Shown here piece after piece: positions 46,206 to 57,791 of a DNA stretch of 64,000 nucleotides. The stretch comes from Punctularia strigosozonata HHB-11173 SS5 (taxonomy: Eukaryota; Basidiomycota; Agaricomycetes; Corticiales; Punctulariaceae). The first letter of the stretch is position 1; the number at the start of each line of letters is the position of its first letter. The translations under genes were made by a program, and so were the position numbers. The stretch covers positions 27,550 to 91,549 of the forward strand of contig NW_006767452.1 in assembly GCF_000264995.1 (NCBI RefSeq), written 5' to 3'. The notes below the pieces were generated by a model, which made no database searches, had not been told where the DNA came from, and worked only from the letters and a program-made list of their open reading frames with translations.

Positions 46206-48478
46206 TCAATCTGACACACCTCGGCCTCCTTCGCGACCCGGATTCCGTAGAGTGATCGAGCATGGGAACGGAAGCGGTCCGCTAGGATTATCTCAATTGT
46301 CTCGCAAGAGGCCATCGCAAAGGTGGATCACATACGAGTTGAAGGCAGGGAGTTGATCCCTAGCGAAGCTTACATCTATGGGTGCGCCGTGCGCGTCAAT
46401 AGCGGGAGATATGTCGAATCGTGACAGTATAGTCGCAATCGCGATCCACACCGACCCATCTAGGTGAATCGTGAGATAGGGAAATTCGACCGCATGCATC
46501 ACGAGCGAGTCCTACCTGCTAGCCAGCGCCCTGGGCATACTCTGGTGGCGCAAAGAAGGTCAATACTAATCCGTCGGGCCGTTGCGGACCGCGGGCTCAC
46601 CGGCGACCGTATCCGTATACAGACAGATTTGCTGGATCAGTCTCCGGGATTTGTGTGTCCGATTTGATGAACCGCTCCGGACGGAACACCCAAGGATCCG
46701 CGTAAATATCCGGGTCGTGTAAGAGAGCCCTGAGATAAATAAGTTAGTAAGCGGATCGAAGGATATCGCATGAGAATAAAGCGAGCTCCACGGACCAGGA
46801 GTTACCAAAGACGAGTGTGCCCTTCTTGATAACATACTCGCCGTATTGGTCGTCTTGTGCGGCGACGTGCGGGAGTGCGACGGGCGCGATAGGCACCCAG
46901 CGAAGGACCTGACGAGATGCATTTAGCTTCGCCAGTTCCGGAAGCGGACATGTACACGTGTCTACCTCGCTCATGATCGCTTCGATGTATGGGAGATTTG
47001 GGCGGTCTTCGAAACTGGGAGTGCGCTCGACGCCAAGGACAGTGTCCAGTTCCTTCTGTGCCTTTCGTTGCACTTCTGGATGTAAAACCATCGCGAGAAT
47101 AAATGCGTGCAATGCACTAGAAGTCTTGAAATGATATGCATGACCATCAGCGTGTAAAACCCGCAGCACGGAACTATATTACCGTATCCATTCCGGCTGG
47201 TGAATAGACGTACGATTTAGCTCCGCCAATATGAACCGAGGGACAGCGAACTGACCAACGTAAACTATTCCTGCTGCGTTCTTGACGTATCCTTCATGCA
47301 CCTCGGGCGACAGGCCTGATTTTTCAGACCCTTCGAGACACTTCGAAACGAGGCATACTGGCGCAGTTCCCGTCTCCTATAGATGCAATCGTACGTCAAG
47401 TCACGTCGGCTGGATCGATATTGACCAAACCCACGATTGCAGCTTTTGCGTAAGCGAGAGGCGCTTCCAACATCACCTGCCAACATTCACGCGCAGCTCT
47501 CGCTACTCTTTTGAATTCGGCGCCAGGAACCCACGCGGGTACATGTCTCAGCGCAGGAATTATATCGACCATCCAGCGGAAGGGCGTCGCTCCGATCGTG
47601 AGGTATTCGAAGTTGCGTTGCTGCTGCTGAATAAACCAATCGTCTTGATCGGAGAGCTCTATGCCATAAGCGCTTTTGGCGGCGATAGAAGCTGAGAAGC
47701 TGAGAGTGAGAAGAAGTCAGTAAGGCGGTCATGCATAGCCGGACTGAGGATCTGACTGTTTGCAATGTTCCCAGAAGTTGTTCGGTTTGCTACAAAGGGC
47801 AGACACTAGTCGCGTAGTCGCTGCATGTTGGATCGGCCAAAAATTCTGGATCGTGGCGCGCTGGAAGGATTGGTGGAGGATCCGCCGGTGGGTCTTCCAT
47901 CGATCTGACAAAACAATAATAAGCGCCGTTTCTGAAAGCGGAAATCCAATGGCGATATCATACCGCCGTATTGCATGGCATTGACGCCCCATTCGTATCC
48001 CATGCTTCGTAAAGTTTAGATAACGTCAAGGCAGAGTTCGGTGGACTGACATATCACAAAGCATAACAGAATGGGGGCGGTCGGAGTATATCGCAGATCG
48101 GCGTTCCAACAACTCCTTGACTGCATGGACGCTGTTGAGAACACTAGACTCGCGCGATCGTTAATTATAATCCGATAACCCTAGTCACATCACACCACGT
48201 ACATGATTGATGTGCCAAACGTATGCACATGAACGATCTCGCCTGCACGGGATTCAGCTCTCAAGATCATACTAAGTTGACAAAACCTGCGTCTCACCAT
48301 ACAGGCGTGCCCACTCCGTGAATTTGATCCACTGGCGCTCGTGAGGCAGATCAAAGAGGTTGCCGATGATAGGGTAGGGCTTGGGTCCGGGTATCGCGGG
48401 ATGATTTGGTCGGAAGACGAGCCTCTTGAGTATCAATCCGAGGAGGACAAGAGATACGACCACGAAAGGGAGAAACAT
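46206..48478 (-). CDS. Cytochrome P450 monooxygenase (CYP620/CYP5144-like basidiomycete type, clan not resolved)
   Basis: The start at 48478 opens a membrane anchor (MFLPFVVVSLVLLGLILKRL) and then a proline hinge (PAIPGPKPYPIIGNLF). Motifs in order: DRWKTHRRILHQSF (C-helix WxxxR region); VYVAGMDTTSSAL (I-helix A/G-G-x-D-T-T); ExxR in EAIMSEVLRW; FRPERF; and the haem loop YGYGRRVCPGRWLA with the ligand cysteine. The I-helix piece is carried by a 14-nt exon (47183-47196). The last exon ends GPLPFPCSITLRNPG and then the TGA at 46206. About a dozen exons join cleanly, so the gene looks functional. P450s use NADPH-P450 reductase and O2 to hydroxylate small molecules at the ER. The family name is a guess; the substrate is unknown. 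Confidence 0.9.
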
Positions 48479-48530
48479 GTCGGGTGCACTGGAGGGGAAC
48501 AAGGCGGGAGTGCGCTGGAAGGCTCGGGAG

Positions 48531-48536
48531 CTTATA
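48531..48536 (-). promoter_or_regulatory. TATA box candidate for the P450 gene
   Basis: The minus strand reads CGCTTATAAGC, placing TATAAG 53-58 nt upstream of the P450 start codon. Confidence 0.4.
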
Positions 48537-49375
48537 AGCGATGTACGGACAGCGCTTCGCTCATGAGCGTTCCCCGATATCGCGCGGGCTTTTAGGCTCC
48601 CTGGAAGTCATATGTTCCGGGATGCGGAACAGAATACCGGGGGCGCGTTTACGCAGTCGGGACAGCAGCCACAGAAACGCCACCATCTGCTGCCAGCAGA
48701 TAAGAGACAAACCGCGACATACAAACGCAAGCTTGGCCGGTAGGGGACATGAGAGGGCCGTCATTCCCGCGTGTTTTCTAAATCGCTCGCCGGCAGCAAC
48801 TGACCTCCGCCGATTGCATCTGGTTGGGAGGCACGGATGGAATATGAGGAAGACTTCATGCCGTGATAGACACAATCAGCACAGCTCCCAGATGCAATCG
48901 AGATTTCCTAGAGAGGAGTGGGGTATCTAGATTACGGTAGTCGTAGAAGACGGATCGGGCTCCGGTGACTTCACGCCGAGAGTCAGGCAACGTGCTACTC
49001 CGGGCTTCAGGAGCAGCGCTGTTTAGCAAGTGCCAAGCACGGAAACCGGCACACTTGTTTGGACAGGAGACAGTCCGGAGAACACAGATAAAGGCAGTTT
49101 TGCGCCTAGCTTTGATGCAGCGTGACTCCACCGAACATAAGCAGTTAGGCTCATACCCTGGCATTTTTCCGATCGCGAGTTCGAAGAAATCACAGAAGCA
49201 AGACTAGGGGTCGGATGAAAATGCGTGCCCTAGGCTGCAGTTGACGCATCACACGTCCGGTGGTGATCGTGGTGAGAAACAAAGGCCAAAGACGTGACCT
49301 TGTGCCGAGAGTGCACGCAGCCACTCGGAATCGCTTTCCGCATCGTGCTTGCTGACCACATCTACCACGCCTCAC

Positions 49376-49969
49376 CCGATCCCTTGCTGTTGAAATCCTG
49401 TGACGCAGCTGCGCAGTCTCCGACAATGCGGGCATTAAGGTCGTCTTGGGGAGGTTGGGGCTTCCCTTGAGGTCACCGTACAACCACACGCACTGGACCC
49501 TTACACCGATGTTAGGCCAAAACGCCTCACTCTCAGAGGATCTGAAGAGGGCAACGGCATCGCTCGCTGTTCGATTGCCCAGGCCCTGGTCGCTCACATC
49601 CCGCATAGAAATTTCCCCCACGGTACTTCCGTTGGGACAGCGGAGATATCGGGTGAATGTAGTAGAGCGACATGGGTTTGCAGTACCGGCAGTACCGAGC
49701 ATGAAGACCTCCATATCAGTCTCGACGATCTATCACGTACTAGTCATCAGCGCCGAACTTACTTCATGAATACACGGTGCAAGGTGGGTTATTTGATGTG
49801 CCGCTATCGAACGTTCTGCGTCCGCGTCGATGGCTATCGCGGTCAACAACCAGAGCAAAGCACCTGCAGTCCTACAGTATATTCGGACAAAGCGCACTAT
49901 AACTAACTGTAGTAATGCGGTATCCTTCTCTTTCAGGTCGTTGGTGCAGTACTTTGTGCACCTTTGCAT
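49376..49969 (-). CDS. Unrecognised candidate gene, incomplete model
   Basis: Weak candidate. An ATG at 49969 starts a 69-codon frame with a hydrophobic stretch (AGALLWLLTAIAI) and runs to a good donor (GAA|GTAAGT). After a very short intron of about 33 nt a second exon (IVETDMEVFMLGTAGTANPC and onward) stays open for about 120 codons, to a second donor near 49376. Downstream exons were not resolved. The composition is protein-like (WLYGDLKGSPNLPKTT) but no family is recognised. It could be chance open frames. Confidence 0.25.
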
Positions 49970-50056
49970 TCGTCGCTAAGTAGAGTCACAATTGCGACGT
50001 GTCCTGCACTTGTTCTGGCCACAAAGACAATGGCCATAACGTGCCACCCAAATCCT

Positions 50057-50062
50057 TATAAA
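50057..50062 (+). promoter_or_regulatory. TATA box candidate for the gene at 50166
   Basis: TATAAATTATA lies about 105 nt upstream of the ATG at 50166. Confidence 0.4.
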
Positions 50063-50165
50063 TTATACTGAAGGGTCACAAACTCCGAGCGTCCATCCAA
50101 ATATTCCACCCGCCCCATCTTTGTCCGCCAGACATAACCTTGCTGCTCTGAATTCACTGTCAATA

Positions 50166-50861
50166 ATGCCGTCAACGAAACCTCGCAGGTCTGAGCCCAA
50201 TGGCGCCTCGAAACGTGCCCAGCGACAGCAGTCGAAGGCTATCAGGTCAGGTTCGGACTCCACAGGGTCATCCGAAATGATATCCAATGACGGAGAGTCC
50301 ATCGATCTCGACAACCTCCCCTGTGCAAAAGAGCCTCGCGGCGGCCCTGAACCAATGGACCTCGACGAAGCATGGCCGTACACCTTCGAGGTGAGTGCAT
50401 CGTGCAACTCGCTCTTCCGCCGAACACGAGCCGGCGGCTAAAAACCAAACCTGCTCGTCACCCCCCCTAAATAGCCCGGTGACCCCGTCTGGATTCTCAG
50501 TTCTGGCGGAGATTGGACGCGAGGCATCGTAGCGGGATCTGCAACACGGAGAACGGAGACGAGAGCGGTAAGTCTGCCCCCATCGCAGTTTCGTAACTCT
50601 GGCTACCCCGGGAAGGCCCCTTGCCCCATTGCAGCGGGGTGCTTATCGGGAGCCCTTGCGAGACGGCAGGCACCCCCGACTTGCTGCCGGTGATGTATTC
50701 TGGGCCAACCAATGCTGATCCGCCGACACTAGGGCCCGGGCTTGAGCTATCCCGTGCGATACGCCGGCGGCAAGCGCACCTATTTTGCGCCTTTGAATGG
50801 TGATATCAAACACGACACGATCCGAGTACGAGAGCTCCTCAAGGAGGCGGGCTGGATATGA
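50166..50861 (+). CDS. Small conserved protein, unknown function
   Basis: Exon 1 (50166-50390) is Ser-rich with an acidic patch (MDLDEAWPYTFE). Exon 2 (50475-50567) starts GDPVWILSSGGDWTRGIVAG. The final exon gives LSYPVRYAGGKRTYFAPLNG and then DTIRVRELLKEAGWI and the TGA at 50859-50861. The V-W-x-L-x-S-G-G-x-W ... Y-F-A-P-L-N-G ... R-L-L-x-x-x-G-W pattern resembles small Agaricomycete proteins with a Tudor/chromo-like barrel; that is recollection of a pattern, not a search. Between exon 2 and the last exon either a single intron of about 160 nt is removed or a middle exon exists; the middle open stretch does not keep phase. Confidence 0.55.
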
Positions 50862-51015
50862 TATCATGCATTCTTCAGGTCGCGTCAGATAGTTATATGA
50901 GGCCGGCCCGTCTATGAATCTACTAGGCTGAAAGACAGCAAAACATATCAACGAGGTGATTCTGAAGTGGGAGTGCGATCACGAGAGCTTACATGAATAT
51001 CTGATATTATGGCTA

Positions 51016-52497
51016 TCAACTGCGAACAAAATCCAGGACAAGCTGTTTGAATTCGTTAGGCCTGTTGATTGTGCGTCAACTCTCATGAGACACCAAAAGG
51101 CAGCTCGGACCGCACTTCTCAGCGTGTACTGCATTAAGAAAGGTCAAAGGTACACATGGTCAGAGCAGAGCTATCCAAATGGCTTTGTTTAGCTCACCCC
51201 AGTGGCCGGTCGGCAAGTGTTCTAACTTCATGTTGGGAAAGAATTGCTCCAAATTGGATTGATTTCGATTGTTGATGTATCTGCTATGCTCTCCTTTTAT
51301 GAACAGAGTTTTGCCCTCCCAGCGCTGAGAACAAGAGTCGTAAGGGAAGTCTCCTAGAGCATCTACACGGGGAGACGGAAAGCAATACGAGTGCGGGTGA
51401 GCACAAAAAGCAGTGACAGGCTCAGGTTTCAATTTGAAAACAAAACATGCCTACCTAGAGATGACCGTATCGTATCCACGGGAACGCGGAACTTGAGTGG
51501 CGCTGAGCCCACCAGGTTCGTGAGCAGGAACGCGCGGACCGAGGGATCCTAAACATTCCCGTGTTAGCATTGGAATGTGAAGGATGGTGGAAGGCATGAA
51601 CATAGGCCCGGCCCTAACGCCACCTATGCCACGCCACACGTCCATACCAGGACAGCAGGTCGAAGAAAGGCAGGAGATGCGAACGAAGAAAGAAGGCGCT
51701 GCCTCACAGGTTCGACTGATTTCATCATTTGGTCCGCTTCTTTACGTGTAGATATGTGTGCCTGTTCTATCTGGTGCATCACTTCTATGTATCGCTGGAA
51801 CTCCGGCGACAGCGATCCTGGGGAACCTCGTCAATACGATGGATATAAATCAAATAAAGCGAAGAACCTTTAGACGGAGCAATATCCACAATGATCAGAT
51901 GCTCCAGGAGCCCAGGAGGTAAAGCATCAGACAGAGCAACTGCCATGGCCGCTTTTCCTCCCCTAGATTAGGGTTACGTCGTTGAAGGACTCTTCGGTGC
52001 CAGCGGAAGATCCTACGCACATGCTATGGCCCAATAAGCTGATCTTCTCGAAATGATGCTTCTTGAAGAAGTGGAGGAGATCCGCCGCCATGGCCGGGTA
52101 CGTGTGCGGCAGCGCGTGCGGCGAATGTCCATGGTTTCGGAGGTCGAGCGCGTATATCGGCCTATGAAGTTCCTTGCCGAACTGCTTGCAGAGTCCTCCC
52201 CAATTCCTCTTGGACCCGCTGATTTCGTGATTGCGACTTGAGTAAAAGATATAAGAGGATATGCACTGTCAACACACACAAGAGCCCGTGGAGAATCACG
52301 AGTGGTCTCGACGACCGAACGGTATGGGGTGGCAAAACTGCGTCGTACTCGAGGTCAATTGGCGTTATGTCCGCGTTCGAGTCAGCACTGGAGTTATTGA
52401 AGCGCAGTCCTTGTGGACTTGACCATGTGCGTTGGTTCGAATTCAGGTAAAATGGCAAAGATGTTCGCGGCCGCGACGATAGTAGAGCTCGTTGCAT
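51016..52497 (-). CDS. ABHD11/Imo32-like alpha/beta hydrolase, probably mitochondrial
   Basis: Starts at the ATG at 52497 with a basic, Ser-rich leader (MQRALLSSRPRTSLPFYLN) typical of a mitochondrial presequence. Then: RPLVILHGLFGSKRNWGGLC (oxyanion region); YALDLRNHGHSPHALPHTYP; LLGHSMGGKAAM with the nucleophile serine, assembled across an intron inside GHSM|GG; IVDIAPSKGSLSPEFQRYIE; AFLLTNLVGSAPLKFRVPVD; KTLFIKGEHSRYIN; and the catalytic-His end LPTGHWVHAEKPNEFKQLVL. The stop is at 51016. This is the conserved ABHD11 order and length. Homologues are esterase/lipase-like hydrolases of mitochondria; yeast Imo32 is a mitochondrial-processed hydrolase. All exons join without a stop. Confidence 0.92.
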
Positions 52498-52733
52498 ACT
52501 TGCTCAGAGTTTGATGGGTCGACGCAGAGACCCAAGCACAAGGCGCAGACACAATACAGGTTGAGATGAGTAAAGTCAAGTTCGGGTCGAAACGTCATCG
52601 CGGTCCATTCTCGGGATGAAAGTGTTCACGTGATTTGCACTTCCGGGACGCAAGTCGAGAAGTCACAGTGGCTCTTCTGAGTTGGTCGATTTTTCAACTT
52701 GGTAAACCCTCCTAGCGGTATTTATTCTACCAG

Positions 52734-53893
52734 ATGCCCTCCGTAACCGTCAATTCTGCTGGTCGGTCGCCAGCCGTTGCACGCGGGCTCGCATGGCCAG
52801 TTACTTTGGACCTACCTGAAGACGCGACCATTGGAGACGTTAAGAGCGCGTTGGCGAAAAGATGTCCCAAGGTATCCGGGTCTTTCATCAACTAGCCGCG
52901 ATACATGCACTTACTATGGGGCATGTATAGTTCTACAAGGAACGCCAGAAAATCTCCGTTAAGGACGATCGGAAAGCACTTGATGACGCGACGCGTCTTG
53001 CCGACGTGTCAAGTGAGCTCGCAGTAAAGGATTTAGGGCCTCAAATCAGCTGGAGGACGGTGTTCATGATTGAATATGTATGCAAAACCCATGTTTTCCA
53101 AGGCTCTCGAAGGACACATGCTGACCACCGGCTCGTCCTAGGTCGGGCCCCTGATCATCCATCCTCTCATCTACAACTTGCCCAGAATATTCTACGGAGG
53201 ACCTGTTCAACACTCACGCCTGCAACAGCGAGTACAAATTGCTATGGCTCGGCTTCCAATACTGAATTGCTGACTCAGATACGTATATGCGATGGTCCTG
53301 CTTCATTTCCTCAAACGTGAGATCGAAACCGTTTTCGTACATCGCTTCTCGCATGCAACGATGCCTTTTCGCAACATCTTCAAGAACTCGGCGCATTATC
53401 ACCTCCTCTCTGGACTTCTGCTTGCCTACTCCGTGTATAGCCCCCCATTCTCGGCCCCTTCGCCATATATCCGGGGTACGGTGCGCGACGACCCGACATG
53501 GCTGAACGCCTATGCCGCCGCGTGGCTCTTCGCGGAGCTCTCCAACCTCCACACCCACTTGACGCTCCGGAGCCTCCGTCCCGAAGGTACAACCAAGCGA
53601 GCCGTCCCGTACGGATACGGCTTCGACCTCGTTAGCTGCCCGAACTACTTCTTCGAGATCTGTGCTTGGGTCGTAATCACACTCATGACCGGATCATACG
53701 CTGGTATGCGATCGTTTCCGTCCGCGACGTTGTTTGAGTGCACTGAATTGATTACTTTGCAGCGTGGCTGTTCCTCGTTGTGGGGACTGGCCAGATGGCA
53801 CTATGGGCTCTGAAGAAACACAAGGCGTATAAGAAGGAATTCGGTACGGAGTATCCCAAGGGACGGAAGGCTATGATACCCTATATATTCTGA
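52734..53893 (+). CDS. TSC13: Very-long-chain trans-2-enoyl-CoA reductase (TECR/Tsc13)
   Basis: The last enzyme of the microsomal fatty-acid elongation cycle; it reduces trans-2-enoyl-CoA with NADPH at the ER and supplies acyl chains for sphingolipids. The N-terminus is a ubiquitin-like fold (VTLDLPEDATIGDVKSALAK) spliced to FYKERQKISVKDD. The membrane/steroid-reductase part follows: VGPLIIHPLIYNLPRIFYGG; YVYAMVLLHFLKREIETVFV; HRFSHATMPFRNIFKNSAHY; GYGFDLVSCPNYFFEICAWV; AWLFLVVGTGQMALWALKKH; and YPKGRKAMIPYIF, then TGA. The intron 53228-53278 has a GC donor (CA|GCGAGT); only that choice keeps the conserved LQQYVYAMVLLHF junction in frame. The gene looks complete. Confidence 0.94.
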
Positions 53894-54144
53894 TAGTGAC
53901 TACCTGAGGGCTAGTCATGCCTCGGAAGGGAGCGTCATTATCTTTTCGCGGTCCTCAGTCTGCAAATATAAAGCCGCCTGGGATGCAAGGGGGTGAGACG
54001 GAAGTACGTGTGGGTCGTAGAAATCGCAAACTTCCATGCGGTACCTGTTGGGAAAGGCATCAGAGGCGTCGACTGAAGCTCCGCACATGTCGCATACATG
54101 TCAACCACGAGTTGAGACCGGCACCGATCTTCCTTTCATTTACA

Positions 54145-54698
54145 TCATCGTCGCTGACTGTGTTGCGAATGCGACGGTTCTCCGCCTTGACTTGCGCCCT
54201 GAACCTGAGAGTTCATGATGTTGACTACGACAGCCGCGCTATCCTGCAATCGCTTCTGCCGCTCAAACAGCTTCTTTGTCGCCGCCTCGAGTTCCTGCAT
54301 CTGCTGTTCCTGGGGAGGCTGGACGTTGGCGGGCAGCAGGGGTAGATCGCCAACGCCGGTTTGCTTGAGAAAGTCGAGGAGCACGCGAAGCGTGTCCTTC
54401 AGGCTCGCGAGATCTGCCGTCGTCTGCGCTGCACTTGTCCCTGGTCGATACGCGTTCTCGCTGATGATGGCGGAGGGCAGAGCGCTCGCATGTCTCGGGA
54501 GTTCATCGTGAGACAACAAGCAGAGGATACCTACATGCCAGCTATAGCCCTCCGAGCTAGCTCTTGCACGGATTGTAGTTGCCGCTGCGCGAGCTGCATG
54601 TTCATCTTCACTTCCTGTATGGATCCGGGTTCGATGATGGGCATAGAATATTGGTCAGAATATCGGATTTTTCCGGGATTGGTATCGATCAAGTCCAT
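54145..54698 (-). CDS. Small coiled-coil protein, possibly a Mediator-type subunit
   Basis: Two exons (54698-54535 and 54460-54145) give 159 aa. Exon 1: MDLIDTNPGKIRYSD, then EVKMNMQLAQRQLQSVQELA. Exon 2: ENAYRPGTSAAQTTADLASL, LRVLLDFLKQTGVGDLPLLP, then a Gln/Glu helix (QEQQMQELEAATKKLFERQK) and a Ser/His/Gln tail. Predicted mostly helical. The pattern of two helices, a TGVG-LPLLP turn and a third long helix is reminiscent of small helical Mediator subunits, but I could not tie it to one, so the name is only a suggestion. The first coding exon may start further upstream. Confidence 0.55.
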
Positions 54699-55246
54699 GT
54701 TGTAACGCTCGCGTTGGGTGATTAGCGTCAAGTGGGCGTGGACTCTGGAGGATGTGCAGCTGCTGGCCGCTGAGGAGGCTTTGGCGAGCGCTGCTTCCGT
54801 AATCACACTTTCCCATTGAGCAGTCTCCACCAGTGACCAAAGACGTTTGTCCACGCGTTCAAACGTTCACGGCCTGTATTCATATCCTGGTCCATAAGGA
54901 AAACCCCATACAGGCTTCAGTTCGCGTGGCTAATGCGGCTGAAGCAGATCAACTCGCATCGTTCTGCTGCCAATCGACCACGAGCACCCGCATGACTCGA
55001 TGTTCGATCCATCCCAATCATCTCACCATGAATCCTATAACCACTTGCGGCCCTTTTATCCAGTTTCTCTCCCAGACACTGCCGCGGGACGCAATCGCGT
55101 AATGCCTATTTGCTCGGCGCACCAGAGCAATAAATAGATAGAGCCGCGTATTACCTTGGCTTGACGAAGACTTCGTCCCCGCCGCCTTGCTTCGTGCGCG
55201 TGAAAGAGACGCTTGACATTGTATCTGCGTCATCGAGCTAGTCAAC
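54699..55246. other. Divergent promoter region
   Basis: Lies between the coiled-coil gene (left) and the secreted oxidase (right). An upstream minus-strand frame (54531-54854) extends the coiled-coil gene's exon 1 toward residue-like sequence, so a longer first exon is conceivable. No other feature recognised. Confidence 0.5.
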
Positions 55247-57306
55247 ATGACGAGAACTCACAGATCTCTCGCACTCGCAATACTGGGGCTCGCGTTTCTG
55301 TCCGTTGCTGGGGCTTCGTCCAACAACGCGTCAGCTGTCTGCCAACTCATCTCGCGTACCTTGTCGTCGGCATCGGAAATCTTCTTCCCAGGTAAGCCGT
55401 GCTTTACCCTGCTATCTCACTCCGTGAATCACGCGCTCGAAGGATCGCCTCAATACGCTGAGGATAACGCACACTACACTATCTCCAGCACACAGAACTC
55501 GACGTGCACCGTTGAGCCCGGGAATGTCAGTGATGTCGCCAAAATTGTAAGCTGCCGATCCTTTGACCGCCAGAGAAGGCTGCCGATACCCTCGTATATC
55601 AACGTAGATAAAAATTCTTGCCGATACGCGTCCGCCCTTCGGTGTCAAAAGTGGTGGTCATAGCACAAATCCCACTTTCTCCTCCACGTCAGGTAAGCAA
55701 ATGCGAGTCATCACTTTGGGTGAAGATGAGACTCATCCTCCGCCTTAACAGGAGTTGAAGTCGCTCTTACGCGTCTCAACGGCATCGACTACGACGCTGC
55801 ATCTCAGACCGTCGCTGTTGGGACTGGACTGGTATTCGATGACGTCTATGCTGCACTGGCGCCTCATAACGTCACGGTCGCCGGCGGTCGCGTCACGGGC
55901 ATCGGCGTAGGAGGATTCACTCTTGGCGGTGGTATGCAATGATGCCATTCTAGATCTGAATGCAACGCTAAATAGTGAGTAGGTTACTCTTGGAAAGCGA
56001 ACCAGGTCTGTACGCGTTTCACGTCGTATTCCTACTAGCAAGATACTCACTGATTTGCCGTACAGCATGGTCTCACGATCGATACGGTCGTAGCATACGA
56101 GCTTGTCCTTCCCAGTGGCCACGTTGTCAATGTGACCAGCTCCTCGCATCCCGATCTCTTCTTTGGACTGAAGGTGAACATCAGCGCCGATCTGTTTTAG
56201 AGGCGCAGCTCATACTTCGGACCACAGGGTGGTGGGAATAACTTCGGCATCGTGACGAAAATCACTTTCCGCGTGTTCCCCCAGGGAGAGGTGTGGGTGA
56301 GTGAAGCCAGCATTTCTATGGGAGCCCATCAGCTCACAGACTTTTCTTGCCCAGGGAGGACTACTGACCACACTCGATATCAAATCGGCCGTCGCGGCTA
56401 CTGCGAACTTCTCGGAGAAGAGCACGGATCCGAAAGCTGCTGTCCTCTCGTCTATTGGCTTCGCCAATGATACAGTGAGTTTCCGCACGCTCTCTGGCAT
56501 GGTCTGTTCATTGAGGTAACGGTATTTCAGGTTATCGTTTCCCTTCAGCTGTTCTACGACGGGCCTACTCCGCCGCCTGGGCTTTTTGACGCGTTCATCG
56601 CGCTTTCTGGAACGGCCCTCCAATCGAACTTGAAGACGAGCTCATTCTTGGACTTTCTCATGAACGACAGTCCAGGTTCAACAGATTTCAGGTCTGCATC
56701 CTTTCTTTGTCTCCTGAGAGAAGAACTAACATGTCGTTGCCAGGACGAGGTACAATCACATTCCTGTCACCGACTACTCTGTCGAATTATTGAACGCCTT
56801 GACAAACGAGTCTATGGTGAGCAATAACTTGTTGAAGCCGCACAACCCGGCCTGACCGATTCCCATAGGTTGCTGCGAACGCACTCCAAGCTCTGCACCC
56901 TAACGACACCTTCATCGTCATCTTCACCGCTGAGCCGTTCCTCCCCGACATTCTGGATCACAGCGGCCCATCGCCGCTGCCCAATCTCCCTCCCACCGCG
57001 TACCCCCCATCTCGCGCGCGGCGGTACCTTCCCACCAACACGAACATATTCTGGACGCAAGCATCCTCCGATGCCTCCGTGAACCAAGTAGTGTTCGACG
57101 CCGAAGCCAACATTCGCGCCAAGGCTGCTGAGCTTGGGCAACCCGTCGGCCTGACAGAGCCCAACGTGGCAAAGTATCCCAACTACGCAGCGATCGGATC
57201 GAGCTTGGAAAGTTTGTATGGGACGAATCTTCCTACCCTCAAGGCGATAAAGGAGAAGTATGATCCGGAGAATGTTATGGGTCTTGCGGGAGGATGGAAA
57301 CTGTAA
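55247..57306 (+). CDS. Secreted FAD-linked oxidoreductase, berberine-bridge-enzyme-like
   Basis: About ten exons join in frame from the ATG at 55247 to the TAA at 57304-57306. The first ~23 residues form a signal peptide (LALAILGLAFLSVAGASS). The FAD_binding_4 domain contains the covalent-FAD histidine in FGVKSGGHSTNP, then RLNGIDYDAASQTVAVGTGL, GRVTGIGVGGFTLGGG and YSWKANQHGLTIDTVV, SSSHPDLFFGLKGGGNNFGI. The C-terminal BBE segment ends YPNYAAIGSSLESLYGTNLP, then NVMGLAGGWKL. Such enzymes oxidise sugars, alcohols or alkaloid-like substrates and reduce O2 to H2O2; in wood-rotting and litter fungi they are often extracellular. The substrate is not predictable. Intron ends are all GT..AG, and no defect is seen. 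Confidence 0.92.
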
Positions 57307-57791
57307 GCAGGAATTGTCACCGGGGATGTATCCTGTGTAGACACGTGCACGACAGTGTATATGAAAGCAGCTGGCAACACCTGCCCGCGTACCCCGGTTA
57401 CCTAGCTATATCTGCAGCGTGCATAATCGGCAGAACGAGCAAGTCGAGACGAACTTCGTCGGCAATAATCACCGTGGCACGTGCCTCCTGCGGCAGTGAC
57501 AGCAAGCGGCGACCCGGCAACTTCTCGCAAACGGGCACCTTTTACGAGCATCCTGTATATATCGCAGGAATGACTCGCCCTTGTCTCGACGGCTAGCACA
57601 ACAATATGACAACGCTTACCGTACGAACCGCTCACCACGATCTATACTCATGCAATTCCCCGGAGACGCTAGCCTCGGGCCCGACAAGCATGGTCCGCCC
57701 GCCTGTCTATTCGTATATGCACATACTGACCGCCCGACAGACACTACAACCTGCCAATTCAAAGGATCAAGTATCTTCGCTCGTCGTGTAC
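57307..57791. other. Spacer, possible leader of the next gene
   Basis: 3' flank of the oxidase and 5' flank of the gene at 57792. The next gene's frame stays open upstream to an ATG at 57606, but that extra stretch has low protein-like character, so I treat it as leader. Confidence 0.5.

Larger units (their letters stand above)
48537..50165. other. Region with one doubtful minus-strand gene
   Basis: Between the P450 start and the next plus-strand gene. The right half carries the unrecognised candidate described at 49376-49969. The left half (48540-49370) has no supported coding signal. A second-copy family or repeat was not recognised. Confidence 0.45.
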
